From positions 124,001 through 188,000 of the forward strand of contig CASFBK010000003.1 in assembly GCA_949292785.1 (NCBI GenBank): DNA of 64,000 nt, given 5' to 3'. Below, piece after piece: positions 22,880 through 30,995 of this stretch (positions are counted from its first letter, which is position 1; each line of letters opens with the position of its first letter). The translations under genes and the position numbers were made by a program. The notes below the pieces were generated by a model that worked only from the letters and a program-made list of their open reading frames with translations, made no database searches and was not told where the DNA came from. This DNA comes from an uncultured Eubacteriales bacterium. GTDB taxonomy: Bacteria; Bacillota; Clostridia; Lachnospirales; Lachnospiraceae.

Positions 22880-22914
22880 TGACGTTTCACCTCTCGTTTT
22901 ATATTTATTCCATA

Positions 22915-22941
22915 CTTATTGAACTTTTAGTATTCAATAAG
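22915..22941 (-). repeat. CTTATTGAA hairpin in the rpoB leader
   Basis: Minus strand CTTATTGAA, a 9-nt loop, TTCAATAAG, in the 5' untranslated region about 35 nt before rpoB. Same sequence family as the hairpin at 14638-14664. Confidence 0.65.
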
Positions 22942-23092
22942 ATACCTAATTAGCAATATGCAGTTAGAATAGAGTGAGAAATAACTAGATATTGTACTCA
23001 TTCTTACGTATTTATAAAAAATACGCCAAAGGCTTGATTTTCCTGTATTCTTTAAGAAAATAAGTCTATGTCACCACAATAGTGCACCCTAT

Positions 23093-23122
23093 ATGATAGC
23101 ACAAGCCTATACGAGAAGTCAA
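23093..23122 (-). promoter_or_regulatory. Sigma-A promoter of rpoBC
   Basis: Minus strand: TTGACT (23117-23122), 18-bp spacer, TATCAT (23093-23098). It gives a leader of about 205 nt before rpoB. Confidence 0.7.
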
Positions 23123-23148
23123 GAAATTTTTTCTGTAATCATTATTTT

Positions 23149-23715
23149 TTAATAATCGATATCTCTTCCCAACCACTTCCATTGGGGATAATATTCAAAT
23201 TCTGCTTTTCCTACGATTGCGTCCCTGGTTACAAATTTACTCGTCCAATATCTGGAATCCCAGGAATTATTGCGGTTATCGCCCATAACGAAATAACTTT
23301 CTTCTGGTACGGTATAAGGTCCAAAATCCATATAGGAGACTTCCTTAATATAACTTTCTTCTAATTCTTTTCCATTAATATAGATTATTCCGTCTTTTCC
23401 TTCTACGGTTTCTCCCGGGAGCGCAATAATTCTTTTCAAATAATTTTCTTTCGGATTATCCGGATACCAGAAAGAAATCACATCTCCACGCTGAGGCTCC
23501 TGTGTCAGATATGCCAGACGATTAATGATAATACGGCTTCCCGGCATAATGGTATTTTCCATGGAGCCGGTGGGCACCTGCGCATTGGCAATCAGCGTAC
23601 TGGTTATGACAAAATAAGCTGCTGCCGTAAAAGCAATGGTTTTTACCCAACCGAACACTTCTCTTTTCCAGTTTTTTTCTCCATTTTCTTTCTGTTCCAT
23701 CTTATTTTCTTCCAT
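23149..23715 (-). CDS. lepB: Signal peptidase I
   Basis: Membrane serine protease, 188 aa, that cleaves signal peptides from exported proteins. One N-terminal membrane segment (~22-43) is followed by the catalytic Ser51 in VPTGSMENTI and the general base Lys94 in ENYLKRIIALPGE, then the GDNRNNSWDSR box (~148-158). It is downstream of the MATE gene with a 16-nt gap, so the two are probably co-transcribed. Its place just before rpoB is unusual. Confidence 0.96.
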   Translation of the reverse strand: MEENKMEQKENGEKNWKREVFGWVKTIAFTAAAYFVITSTLIANAQVPTGSMENTIMPGSRIIINRLAYLTQEPQRGDVISFWYPDNPKENYLKRIIALPGETVEGKDGIIYINGKELEESYIKEVSYMDFGPYTVPEESYFVMGDNRNNSWDSRYWTSKFVTRDAIVGKAEFEYYPQWKWLGRDIDY

Positions 23716-23731
23716 TATAATATCTCTTCCT

Positions 23732-25093
23732 TTACCTTTGGGATTCCGAAGAACTCTTTTTTAACCATACAAAACAAATGCCAAAAAATATAATTCCATA
23801 AATAGTTGTAATTGGCGTCGCCAATCCCACCATTGTCAATGAGGCTCCCGGCAATCCTGCCATAAATATGGATACCGGAATACGAATACCAACCGCCGAG
23901 GTAATACCCTGTATCATAACCGGTATGCTCTTTCCGCATCCGTTAAAATATCCAATACTGCTAAACATGATACAGGTCAGGATACAGTCTGGTACAAAGC
24001 CTTTGAGATAGGCTGCACTTTGGGCAATTACTTCAGCATCACTTGTAAACAAGGAGGAAATCAGACTCCCGCCAAAAAATCCCAGAAAGAAAATACATAC
24101 GCCAAGGCTGCACCCTGCAATCATTGCAGTTCCAAAGCCTTTTTTGGCACGTTCCCGATTCCCCGCACCAACATTCTGAGCCACAAAGGCAGAAACACTC
24201 TGCATCACTGCTGATGGCACCAGCATAACGAAAGACACGAGCTTCTGGGCTACTCCGTACCCCGCCGACTGAATCAGCCCCATATCATTGATGATAGAAT
24301 TTATTACAAGGAACGAAATCTGTACCGTAGTTTCCTGAATGGCTATGGGAACTCCCACATTTAAAATCTTTTTTAATTCACCGGAATAGATTCTGCATTG
24401 TTCTTTCGAAAATTGAATTCCCAGATTCTGTCGTCGAAGTACCATTGCAGAAATGACCACTGATACCCCCTGGGCAAGCACGGTAGCAATCGCCGCTCCT
24501 GCCACATCCATTTGAAAAACACCTACCAGTATCAAATCTCCGATAATATTTACCACACAGGCAACTCCTACAAACAGAAATGGTAAATTGGCATTTCCCA
24601 CCCCACGAAGCACACCGCTGATAACATTGTAGGCAATAATAACCAGAATTCCCCCGGAGCAGATACGGATATAAAGCACCGTCTTATCAAAGGATTCTGC
24701 CGGAACCTGAAGGATTCCTGCAATATTTCCCGCAAACAGCTCAAGTATCACCGTAAGCACTAACCCAAGAATTGCAAACAACATAATTGTGGTTCCTACC
24801 GCATTCCCTGCTTCTTTGGGCTTCCGTTCTCCTATATGTTGTCCTATAATAACGGTGGAACCCATGGCAAGACTGGTAATAACAAAGGTTATCATCTGCA
24901 TAAAAGAGCTTCCGGTTCCTACTGCCGAAATGCTGGCGGCATCACCAAACTGTCCCACCACCAAAAGGTCTACTGCACCGTAGGCTGCCTGAAGGATTAA
25001 TGCCCCTAACACCGGGACAGCAAACCGAATTAGCGACCAGAATACCGAACCTTCTGTAAATGAGATTTCTTTTTTGCTTTCTTTTGTATTCAT
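23732..25093 (-). CDS. MATE-family multidrug/cation efflux transporter
   Basis: 453 aa with about 12 hydrophobic segments. The N-terminal half carries SLIRFAVPVLGALILQAAYGAVD and the family-typical VGQFGDAASISAVGTGS. The second half repeats the pattern (INDMGLIQSAGYGVAQKL, AFVAQNVGAGNRERA), consistent with the two six-helix bundles of MATE exporters. It probably exports drugs or metabolites using an ion gradient; the substrate cannot be read from sequence. It lies with lepB between rplL and rpoB, behind a likely promoter at 25158-25186. Confidence 0.93.
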   Translation of the reverse strand: MNTKESKKEISFTEGSVFWSLIRFAVPVLGALILQAAYGAVDLLVVGQFGDAASISAVGTGSSFMQMITFVITSLAMGSTVIIGQHIGERKPKEAGNAVGTTIMLFAILGLVLTVILELFAGNIAGILQVPAESFDKTVLYIRICSGGILVIIAYNVISGVLRGVGNANLPFLFVGVACVVNIIGDLILVGVFQMDVAGAAIATVLAQGVSVVISAMVLRRQNLGIQFSKEQCRIYSGELKKILNVGVPIAIQETTVQISFLVINSIINDMGLIQSAGYGVAQKLVSFVMLVPSAVMQSVSAFVAQNVGAGNRERAKKGFGTAMIAGCSLGVCIFFLGFFGGSLISSLFTSDAEVIAQSAAYLKGFVPDCILTCIMFSSIGYFNGCGKSIPVMIQGITSAVGIRIPVSIFMAGLPGASLTMVGLATPITTIYGIIFFGICFVWLKKSSSESQR

Positions 25094-25157
25094 AAAATAT
25101 CCTTTCTAACATTACAGTTCACTTTTTTCCTCAAATGTTCTAAAACCCCTGTTAATA

Positions 25158-25186
25158 ACCATAAGTATTTTTTGCCCGGATGTCAA
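25158..25186 (-). promoter_or_regulatory. Likely sigma-A promoter of the MATE-lepB operon
   Basis: Minus strand: TTGACA (25181-25186), 17-bp spacer, TATGGT (25158-25163). The -35 is perfect and the -10 matches at four of six positions. Confidence 0.6.
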
Positions 25187-25210
25187 TAATTCTTTATCAT
25201 AATATAGTGC

Positions 25211-25566
25211 GAAAGTCTGCTGAGAATAAATTCTTGCAGATTATTGATGTATCCTTCAGCGGATTGCCCGTGACAAAAAAATGTCACGGGCACGCGGTGC
25301 GCTTTCTCTTTCAATATTGAGACGTGTAAATCAAAAAGAGGTTACTCTGTTGAGAATGAATTCTCACAAATCATTGATGTATCCTTCAGCGGATTGCCCG
25401 TGACAAAAAGATGTCACAGGCACGCGCTGCGCTTTCTCTTTCAACATTGAGACGTGTAAATCAAAAAGAGGTTACTCTGTTGAGAATGAATTCTCACAAG
25501 TCATTGATGTATCCTTCAGCGGATTGCCCGTGACAAAAAGATGTCACAGGCACGCGCTGCGCTTTC
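25211..25566. repeat. Three-copy tandem repeat, 130-bp period
   Basis: ATTGATGTATCCTTCAGC recurs at 25243, 25373 and 25503, exactly 130 bp apart. Copies 2 and 3 are nearly identical; copy 1 is diverged. Each carries a hairpin (GCCCGTGACA, A-rich loop, TGTCACGGGC in copy 1; one mismatch in copies 2 and 3). No coding frame runs through it. It lies between the rplL terminator and the MATE gene promoter. Confidence 0.93.
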
Positions 25567-25569
25567 AAA

Positions 25570-25622
25570 TAGAAAAAGAGGAAGTCTCTCACATGCAAAC
25601 ATGCAGAGTCTTCCTCTTTTCC
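25570..25622 (-). terminator. Intrinsic terminator after rplL
   Basis: AAAAGAGGAAG (25574-25584) pairs with CTTCCTCTTTT (25610-25620), with an inner CATG-CAAA-CATG hairpin; a T-rich run follows on the minus strand. It closes rplJL. Confidence 0.88.
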
Positions 25623-25646
25623 TATTTTCAATCCGCTGAATCGCGA

Positions 25647-26024
25647 TTATTTTAAAGTAACCTTAGCGCCTTCTGCTTCTAACTTAGCTTTGATGTCTTC
25701 AGCTTCTGCCTTTTCAGCACCTTCTTTGATCATCTTAGGAGCTCCGTCAACTAATTCTTTTGCTTCTTTTAATCCTAAGCCAGTTGCTTCACGAACAACT
25801 TTGATAACCTTAACCTTGTTTGGTCCAACTTCTGTTAATTCTACGTTGAAGTCAGTCTTTTCTTCGCCTGCTGCTGCTCCGTCTCCACCAGCTGCTGCTA
25901 CTACAACACCTGCTGCTGCGGATACACCAAATTCTTCTTCACATGCTTTTACTAATTCATTTAATTCTAATACGCTTAACTCTTTAATAGCTTCGATAAA
26001 TTCTGCTGTTGTTAACTTTGCCAT
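25647..26024 (-). CDS. rplL: 50S ribosomal protein L7/L12
   Basis: 125 aa, acidic stalk protein that recruits translation GTPases. N-terminal dimerisation part ([18 protein letters not shown]), Ala/Gly-rich hinge (~37-52), and C-terminal domain with [19 protein letters not shown] are all present. TGGAGG precedes ATG. Second gene of the rplJL unit, followed by a strong terminator, so rpoB is not read directly from here. Confidence 0.98.
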   Translation of the reverse strand: MAKLTTAEFIEAIKELSVLELNELVKACEEEFGVSAAAGVVVAAAGGDGAAAGEEKTDFNVELTEVGPNKVKVIKVVREATGLGLKEAKELVDGAPKMIKEGAEKAEAEDIKAKLEAEGAKVTLK

Positions 26025-26171
26025 TATAGTTTACCTCCATTTTAATCTCAATTATTATTTTCTATATTGTAGTTCTTTTCGCCAAGTTCCATCTACGCAT
26101 CCGCTTGATTTCACTAATCTCAAAGAACAACCTTGCAACACGTTCTGCCTTCGCCTCTGGCTCGACACTCA

Positions 26172-26753
26172 CTAGTTGCTTTCAGCCTCTGCTGCTGGAG
26201 CTTCCTCTGCGGTTGCTTCCTCAGCTGCCGGAGCTTCTTCTGCCGGTGCAGCTACTGCTGCATCTGCTGCGCCACCCTGCTCTGCGATCTGATTAAGAAC
26301 ACGAGCAAAGTTGGTGATAGGAGACTGAATACTTCCAAGGAATTTGGAAAGTAATTCTTCTCTGGATGGAACAGAAGCGATTGCTTTGATTCCTTCTGCA
26401 TCATAGAAAGTACCTTCTACGACACCTGCTTTTAATTCTAATGCTGTTGCTGTTTTTGCAAACTTAGCAAGAATTCTTGCTGGAGCTGTTGCATCTGTCT
26501 TGGAAATTGCGATAGCATTTGGTCCTTCTAATAAAGAAGACATGCTTTCTAAGTCAGTTCCCTTGAATGCAAAATTCATTAATGTGTTCTTATATACTTT
26601 ATAAGTAACACCAGCTTCTCTTAATTCTTTACGTAACGCTGTAACTTCTTCAACAGTAAGTCCACGGTAGTCTACCAATACAACTGACTGTGCGTCCTTA
26701 ATCTGTTCAGAAATTTCCTGTACGATAGGCTGTTTCAGTTCTACTTTTGCCAC
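26172..26753 (-). CDS. rplJ: 50S ribosomal protein L10 (GTG start)
   Basis: 193 aa; stalk base protein that binds L7/L12 dimers. It begins (M)AKVELKQPIVQEI and contains VLVDYRGLTVEEVTALRKELR, typical of L10. The initiation codon is GTG (26751-26753) with AAGGAGGT upstream. The C-terminus has an unusual Ala/Glu-rich tail (~165-193). It is preceded by a leader resembling the L10 autoregulatory RNA. Confidence 0.97.
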   Translation of the reverse strand: MAKVELKQPIVQEISEQIKDAQSVVLVDYRGLTVEEVTALRKELREAGVTYKVYKNTLMNFAFKGTDLESMSSLLEGPNAIAISKTDATAPARILAKFAKTATALELKAGVVEGTFYDAEGIKAIASVPSREELLSKFLGSIQSPITNFARVLNQIAEQGGAADAAVAAPAEEAPAAEEATAEEAPAAEAESN

Positions 26754-26759
26754 GAATCG

Positions 26760-26943
26760 TGCACCTCCTTATATTATTTTTATATGTGAGCTTTTAAATC
26801 AGACCCCGCAGAGTCCAACTTAAAAGCCCCTTTGTCCGAGACAAAGAGGCTTGAAATAATCATTTCGTATTCACCATTCGGTAAATTCCCTCGGCAGGTC
26901 CTATGGTTATGCCTTGCGGCACCTGCTGTCTTCGGCAATATGC
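26760..26943 (-). ncRNA. L10-type ribosomal protein leader of rplJL
   Basis: The ~185-nt leader from the promoter to rplJ has the L10-leader hallmarks CCGAAGACAGCAGGTGCC and ATAACCATAGGACCTGCC, which can pair and form the kink-turn-like L10(L12)4 binding site. These are followed by a terminator-like hairpin at 26822-26852 before the ribosome-binding site. Identification is by motif memory. Confidence 0.75.
26822..26852 (-). terminator. Attenuator hairpin in the rplJ leader
   Basis: Minus strand: AAGCCTCTTTGTC, TCG loop, GACAAAGGGGCTTTT. It lies inside the leader, upstream of the rplJ ribosome-binding site, and would give premature termination when L10 is in excess. Confidence 0.65.
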
Positions 26944-26949
26944 TTTGCT

Positions 26950-26978
26950 ATTATAGCATTGTCTATATTAGATGTCAA
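26950..26978 (-). promoter_or_regulatory. Consensus sigma-A promoter of rplJL
   Basis: Minus strand: TTGACA (26973-26978), 17-bp spacer, TATAAT (26950-26955), a perfect consensus match placed immediately after the rplA stop. Confidence 0.92.
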
Positions 26979-26986
26979 CACCAATT

Positions 26987-27679
26987 TTAAACAAACTTTG
27001 CAGTATTGATTTTTACACCAGGTCCCATAGTAGGAGCTAATGAAACGCTCTTTAAATACTGACCTTTTAAGGTAGCTGGTTTAGCCTTGATGATGGCATC
27101 CATAAGAGTCTGGAAGTTGTCCGCTAATTGTTCTTCTGTAAAAGATGCTTTTCCAACTGGCACATGGATAATGTTTGTTTTATCTAATCTGTACTCAATC
27201 TTACCAGCTTTGATGTCATTTACAGCCTTGGTAACGTCCATAGTAACAGTTCCTGCTTTTGGGTTTGGCATTAAGCCCTTTGGTCCAAGTACACGACCTA
27301 AACGTCCTACAACACCCATCATGTCAGGAGTAGCAACAACAACGTCAAAGTCTAACCATCCATCGTTCTGAATCTTTGGAATCAGTTCTTCTCCTCCAAC
27401 GTGATCTGCTCCTGCTGCTAATGCTTCGTCTACTTTATCGCCTTTTGCGAATACCAAAACTTTTACAGTTTTACCAGTTCCGTGTGGTAATACTACTGCA
27501 CCACGAATCTGCTGTTCTGCATGACGTCCGTCACAACCGGTTCTGATATGAGCTTCAATTGTTTCGTCAAATTTAGCAACCGCAACTTTTTTTACTAAGC
27601 TGATTGCTTCTGCTGTGTCATACTGCACAGTTCTGTCGATAGCTTTTGCAGCTTCAACGTATTTCTTTCCTCTTTTCAT
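26987..27679 (-). CDS. rplA: 50S ribosomal protein L1
   Basis: 230 aa. It begins [12 protein letters not shown] and contains [14 protein letters not shown] and the [23 protein letters not shown] block that binds 23S rRNA in the L1 stalk. AGGAGG precedes ATG. A 190-nt gap with GC-rich hairpins separates it from rplK, which may be an L1-binding site for autoregulation or inserted repeats. Confidence 0.98.
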   Translation of the reverse strand: MKRGKKYVEAAKAIDRTVQYDTAEAISLVKKVAVAKFDETIEAHIRTGCDGRHAEQQIRGAVVLPHGTGKTVKVLVFAKGDKVDEALAAGADHVGGEELIPKIQNDGWLDFDVVVATPDMMGVVGRLGRVLGPKGLMPNPKAGTVTMDVTKAVNDIKAGKIEYRLDKTNIIHVPVGKASFTEEQLADNFQTLMDAIIKAKPATLKGQYLKSVSLAPTMGPGVKINTAKFV

Positions 27680-27869
27680 TTAAATAACCTCCTAGTGGTA
27701 ATATCGGGAGTAGGTCCCTCCCACGATTTCTACGTATCAATACGCTTTAACAAGGTAGTTACGCTCGACTAACACGCTGGCGGCGCCTTTGGCTTGCCAC
27801 CGCTAAGTCTCGGTAACGGAATTCGCACTAACCTCAGCCTTCGCCCCTGGCTCGGCTTCGCTAAGTGCT
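27680..27869 (-). other. rplK-rplA intergenic region with repeat-like hairpins
   Basis: On the minus strand it holds GAGCCAGGGGCGAAGGC just after the rplK stop, then GCGGTGGCAAGCC...GGCGCCGCC, and GGGAG...CTCCC near the rplA ribosome-binding site. The first block recurs, nearly identical, after rplJ (about 26147-26165). No gene is seen. Confidence 0.5.
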
Positions 27870-28295
27870 CTATTCCTCTACAGTAACACCCATGCTTCGA
27901 GCTGTTCCTGCGATCATGCTCATTGCTGCTTCTAAGGAAGCTGCATTCAAATCTTTCATCTTTAATTCTGCAATTTCCTGAACCTTTGCTTTGGAAATAG
28001 TTGCTACCTTTGTTTTGTTAGGTACTGCAGAACCAGATTTGATGTTACATGCCTTTTTAATTAATACTGGAGCAGGTGGAGTCTTTGTGATGAAGCTAAA
28101 GCTTCTATCTGCATATACGGTAATAACTACCGGAATAATTAAGTCTCCCTGATCAGCGGTCTTTGCGTTGAACTGTTTTGTAAATTCAACGATATTTACA
28201 CCGTGCTGTCCAAGTGCAGGTCCAACTGGTGGTGCAGGTGTAGCCTTTCCAGCAGGAATCTGTAATTTGATATATCCTTCTACTTTCTTTGCCAT
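27870..28295 (-). CDS. rplK: 50S ribosomal protein L11
   Basis: 141 aa, normal length. It contains [20 protein letters not shown] at 15-34 and the C-terminal 23S-binding domain with [21 protein letters not shown] precedes ATG. It follows nusG by 30 nt in the usual nusG-rplK-rplA order. Confidence 0.98.
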   Translation of the reverse strand: MAKKVEGYIKLQIPAGKATPAPPVGPALGQHGVNIVEFTKQFNAKTADQGDLIIPVVITVYADRSFSFITKTPPAPVLIKKACNIKSGSAVPNKTKVATISKAKVQEIAELKMKDLNAASLEAAMSMIAGTARSMGVTVEE

Positions 28296-28325
28296 TTGGA
28301 AATTCCTCCTTTAAATTTTTGCATC

Positions 28326-28841
28326 TTATAACTTTCTAATATCTGTGAAACTTATTTCTACTGGTGTTTCACGACCAAACAAGTCAACATTGATTGTAAC
28401 CATCTGTTTGCCATGATTAATGGCCTGGATGACTCCAACGGTATCTTTCCAAACGCCGCCGGTAACTCTTACGGAATCGCCTTCCTCAAAGTCTACAACC
28501 ACATTGTCAACCTGAATACCCAACGGTCTCATTTCGGCTTCAGTGAGTGGTACCGGCTTGGATCCCGGACCAACGAATCCGGTTACGCCTCTGGTATTTC
28601 TAACCACATACCATATATCATCATTCATAACCATGTTAATAAGAACATATCCCGGAAACATTTTCTTCTCAACAGTCTTTTTTACACCGTTTTTCATTTC
28701 CACAACGCTCTGCATCGGAACTCTTACTTCCAGAATCTGGTCTTCTAAGTGCCGATTCTCAATCGTTTTTTCAATGTTCTCTTTGACTTTGTTTTCATAA
28801 CCAGAATAGGTATGAACTACATACCAGTTTGCCTCTGCCAT
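28326..28841 (-). CDS. nusG: Transcription termination/antitermination factor NusG
   Basis: 171 aa. The NGN domain starts ANWYVVHTYSGYENKV and includes FPGYVLINM (~64-72), which contacts RNA polymerase. The C-terminal KOW domain (~120-170) includes EGDSVRVTGGVWKDTVG. Length and layout are standard. It overlaps the upstream secE region closely and is followed by rplK. Confidence 0.97.
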   Translation of the reverse strand: MAEANWYVVHTYSGYENKVKENIEKTIENRHLEDQILEVRVPMQSVVEMKNGVKKTVEKKMFPGYVLINMVMNDDIWYVVRNTRGVTGFVGPGSKPVPLTEAEMRPLGIQVDNVVVDFEEGDSVRVTGGVWKDTVGVIQAINHGKQMVTINVDLFGRETPVEISFTDIRKL

Positions 28842-28857
28842 AAATCACCTATGCCTC

Positions 28858-29064
28858 CTACAAATTTGTCAGGATATTCACGCCATACTTAATAATCGTA
28901 TCCAGTACCGCGATAATTAGACCTAAGATAATCGAAACAACTGTAACAGCCGTTGTCTGTTTGATAAGTGATTTCTTGTCCGGCCAAATTATTTTTGAAA
29001 ATTCAGCCTTAAGACCGGTGAACCAGCTCGTCTTTGGAGCTTTTTCAGTTTTGGTTTCTCCCAT
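28858..29064 (-). CDS. secE: Preprotein translocase subunit SecE
   Basis: 68 aa, single-span subunit that clamps SecY. It has the conserved FSKIIWPDKKSLIKQT ahead of one C-terminal membrane helix (~42-65). ATG at 29064 is chosen because AAGGAAG lies 7 nt upstream; a TTG 21 nt earlier in the same frame is less likely. Standard rpmG-secE-nusG order. Confidence 0.95.
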   Translation of the reverse strand: MGETKTEKAPKTSWFTGLKAEFSKIIWPDKKSLIKQTTAVTVVSIILGLIIAVLDTIIKYGVNILTNL

Positions 29065-29090
29065 TTTTTCACTTCCTTTGCTCAATCCTA

Positions 29091-29240
29091 TTACTTCGTT
29101 TCTTTGTGTAATGTATGTGTCTTACAGAATCTACAATATTTCTTTGTTTCCATTCTGTCCGGATGAGCTTTCTTATCTTTTGTCATGTTGTAATTACGTT
29201 GTTTACATTCTGTACATGCCAATGTAATCTTTGTGCGCAC
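29091..29240 (-). CDS. rpmG: 50S ribosomal protein L33 (GTG start)
   Basis: 49 aa. It reads (M)[16 protein letters not shown] and ends [14 protein letters not shown], with two CxxC pairs, so it is the zinc-binding (C+) L33 form. GTG at 29238-29240 is the start, with GGAGGT 7 nt upstream. First gene of the rpmG-secE-nusG-rplK-rplA unit, behind the promoter at 29307-29335. Confidence 0.95.
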   Translation of the reverse strand: MRTKITLACTECKQRNYNMTKDKKAHPDRMETKKYCRFCKTHTLHKETK

Positions 29241-29306
29241 AACTTCCACCTCCACTTAATTTCTAATTTTAGGCATAAAAAAAAGACCTACTTCCATCGC
29301 TAGTCT

Positions 29307-29335
29307 AATATAGCACAATCCATTATTTCCGTCAA
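29307..29335 (-). promoter_or_regulatory. Sigma-A promoter of rpmG-secE-nusG
   Basis: Minus strand: TTGACG (29330-29335), 17-bp spacer, TATATT (29307-29312), about 65 bp before rpmG. Confidence 0.85.
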
Positions 29336-29486
29336 CTCTTTTTTGCAGAATTGGCTGATTTAGATATTGTATCACTAGATATAGTAGAAATCAAGAATTT
29401 TTTTCACTTCCTCTGGTTTTGCTAGTGACAAATCCACTTTCTTCTTATATAATATAAAATTATTATAATTTCTTGCAGATTAAGGT

Positions 29487-29513
29487 GTAAATTTTTTCAA
29501 TAATCTGCCGATA
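29487..29513 (+). promoter_or_regulatory. Sigma-28 (FliA/SigD) promoter of the FliD-like gene
   Basis: TAAA (29487-29490), 15-bp spacer, GCCGATAT (29506-29513); nearly perfect against TAAA-N15-GCCGATAA. It lies about 80 bp before the start codon at 29595. Confidence 0.88.
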
Positions 29514-29594
29514 TATTCCATAAAGGATTACAAGGAGTACGAAAAAGCCCCCATGCTTTGGCATGAATTTCACGGATGAAAGGAGGGGATTGAT

Positions 29595-30887
29595 ATGGCT
29601 GCAATAGATACTGCTTATGGCTATTACCTGAGCACTTATGCCAATAAATCAGCATCCCGCTATGATACGCATAAAAAGAGCGAATTGCGTAACATCTATA
29701 ACACAATCGTAAAAATCAATAAGGAATCCCCTTTATATAAGTTCCAGAATATTGGGGATGTTCAAAAATTCGCCATCGATATCAAGGAAGGCGCCCGCAA
29801 CATCAAAAATGTAGTAGCTTCTCTCTCTGACGATGACGACATCAGTACAGCTTTCCAAAAGAAAATTGCTTTCTCTACGCAGGAAAACATTGTTACTGCT
29901 AATTATATAGGAACTTCCAAGCAGGCGGAAAATATGGATAATTTTGAAATTGAAGTACGCCAGCTTGCAAAACCTCAGATTAATCTGGGTAATTTTATGG
30001 ATAAAAGCCGACTGGACTTAAGACCGGATACCTACGCTTTTGATTTGGAAACTACTTCTGCGGCTTATGAGTTCCAGTTTAATGTAACTTCTTCTGACAC
30101 TAACTATGACGTGCAAAAGAAACTGGCAGATTTGATTTCTAATGCGGGTATTAATCTGCACGGCTCCGTTATAGAGGACGAGGAAGGAAGAAGCGCTCTT
30201 AAAATTGAGTCCGGCAATACCGGCCGTAACCAGGACGAGGAATTTTTGTTTCACATTACACCTCAGGGAAACCGTAATTCCATGACCGCAATTAATGTAC
30301 TGGGCATTGATCATATTTCTCAGCCATCGCAGAATGCAGAATTTCTGTTAAATGGTCAGGAACGTTCCTCTTTTACCAATACTTTCAGTATTAATAATGC
30401 ATTTGAGCTAACATTACATGGTATCAGCGAAGAGGGCAATCCTTCCACCATCGGTTTTAAGGCAAATATTGACGCAATCGCAGATAATATCCAGACTCTG
30501 GTGGACTCTTATAACGGAGTGATTCAGACTGCAGATAAGTATGCCGAAACCCAGCGAAGCACACGTCTTTTCCGGGATATAAGCAGTGCTGCTTTTGCAT
30601 TACAAAACCATTTAGAACCACTTGGACTGATGGTAGATTCCCACGGAGAGATTTCTATTGATAAAGCCCTCTTAGAAGAGGCAGTAAATGCAGAAGACCC
30701 AAGCGAAAGCTTTTCTGTACTCAATGATTTTAAAAATCTCTTAAATGATAAGGCTACGAATGCTTCTCTTGACCCGATGAAATATGTAGATAAGATTGTT
30801 GTGGTTTATAAGAATCCACAGAAAACCTTAGTTACCCCTTATGTCACTTCCATATATTCGGGCATGATGATGGATCGCTATTGTTAA
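29595..30887 (+). CDS. FliD-like flagellar hook-associated protein (second copy)
   Basis: 430 aa, probably exported by the flagellar system. The central part (~115-330) resembles the FliD head domains: FEIEVRQLAKPQ, then SQNAEFLLNGQERSS and a C-terminal LGLMVDSHGEISIDKALLEEAV. The N-terminus (MAAIDTAYGYYLSTYANK) replaces the usual ISGLDT coiled-coil start, and a long C-terminal pentamer helix is missing, so it is not an ordinary cap. A sigma-28 promoter and AGGAGG precede it. It converges on the flagellin-like gene at 30996. The true fliD is at 60155. It may be an accessory cap or filament-junction protein. Confidence 0.78.
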   Translation: MAAIDTAYGYYLSTYANKSASRYDTHKKSELRNIYNTIVKINKESPLYKFQNIGDVQKFAIDIKEGARNIKNVVASLSDDDDISTAFQKKIAFSTQENIVTANYIGTSKQAENMDNFEIEVRQLAKPQINLGNFMDKSRLDLRPDTYAFDLETTSAAYEFQFNVTSSDTNYDVQKKLADLISNAGINLHGSVIEDEEGRSALKIESGNTGRNQDEEFLFHITPQGNRNSMTAINVLGIDHISQPSQNAEFLLNGQERSSFTNTFSINNAFELTLHGISEEGNPSTIGFKANIDAIADNIQTLVDSYNGVIQTADKYAETQRSTRLFRDISSAAFALQNHLEPLGLMVDSHGEISIDKALLEEAVNAEDPSESFSVLNDFKNLLNDKATNASLDPMKYVDKIVVVYKNPQKTLVTPYVTSIYSGMMMDRYC

Positions 30888-30898
30888 AGAACAAACCA

Positions 30899-30922
30899 GA
30901 CGTCCTTCGCGGAACGTTTTTC
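30899..30922 (+). terminator. Intrinsic terminator after the FliD-like gene
   Basis: ACGTCC-TTCGC-GGAACGT stem (one bulge) followed by TTTTCT, 12 nt after the stop. Confidence 0.65.
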
Positions 30923-30931
30923 TATGAAAGG

Positions 30932-30980
30932 AAAAAGGGTATGTCTCTCGTCACTTGATAAGCTGAGACATACCCTTTTT
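30932..30980. terminator. Bidirectional terminator between convergent flagellar genes
   Basis: Perfect 16-bp stem AAAAAGGGTATGTCTC (30932-30947) and its complement (30965-30980) around a 17-nt loop, with A/T tracts on both sides. It serves the flagellin-like gene on the minus strand and backs up the plus-strand one. Confidence 0.9.
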
Positions 30981-30995
30981 AATACTTGTTATTTC

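Noticed and set aside
25211..25566. CRISPR array
   Set aside because: Only three 130-bp units with no short repeat/unique spacer pattern and no cas genes; it is a tandem duplication.
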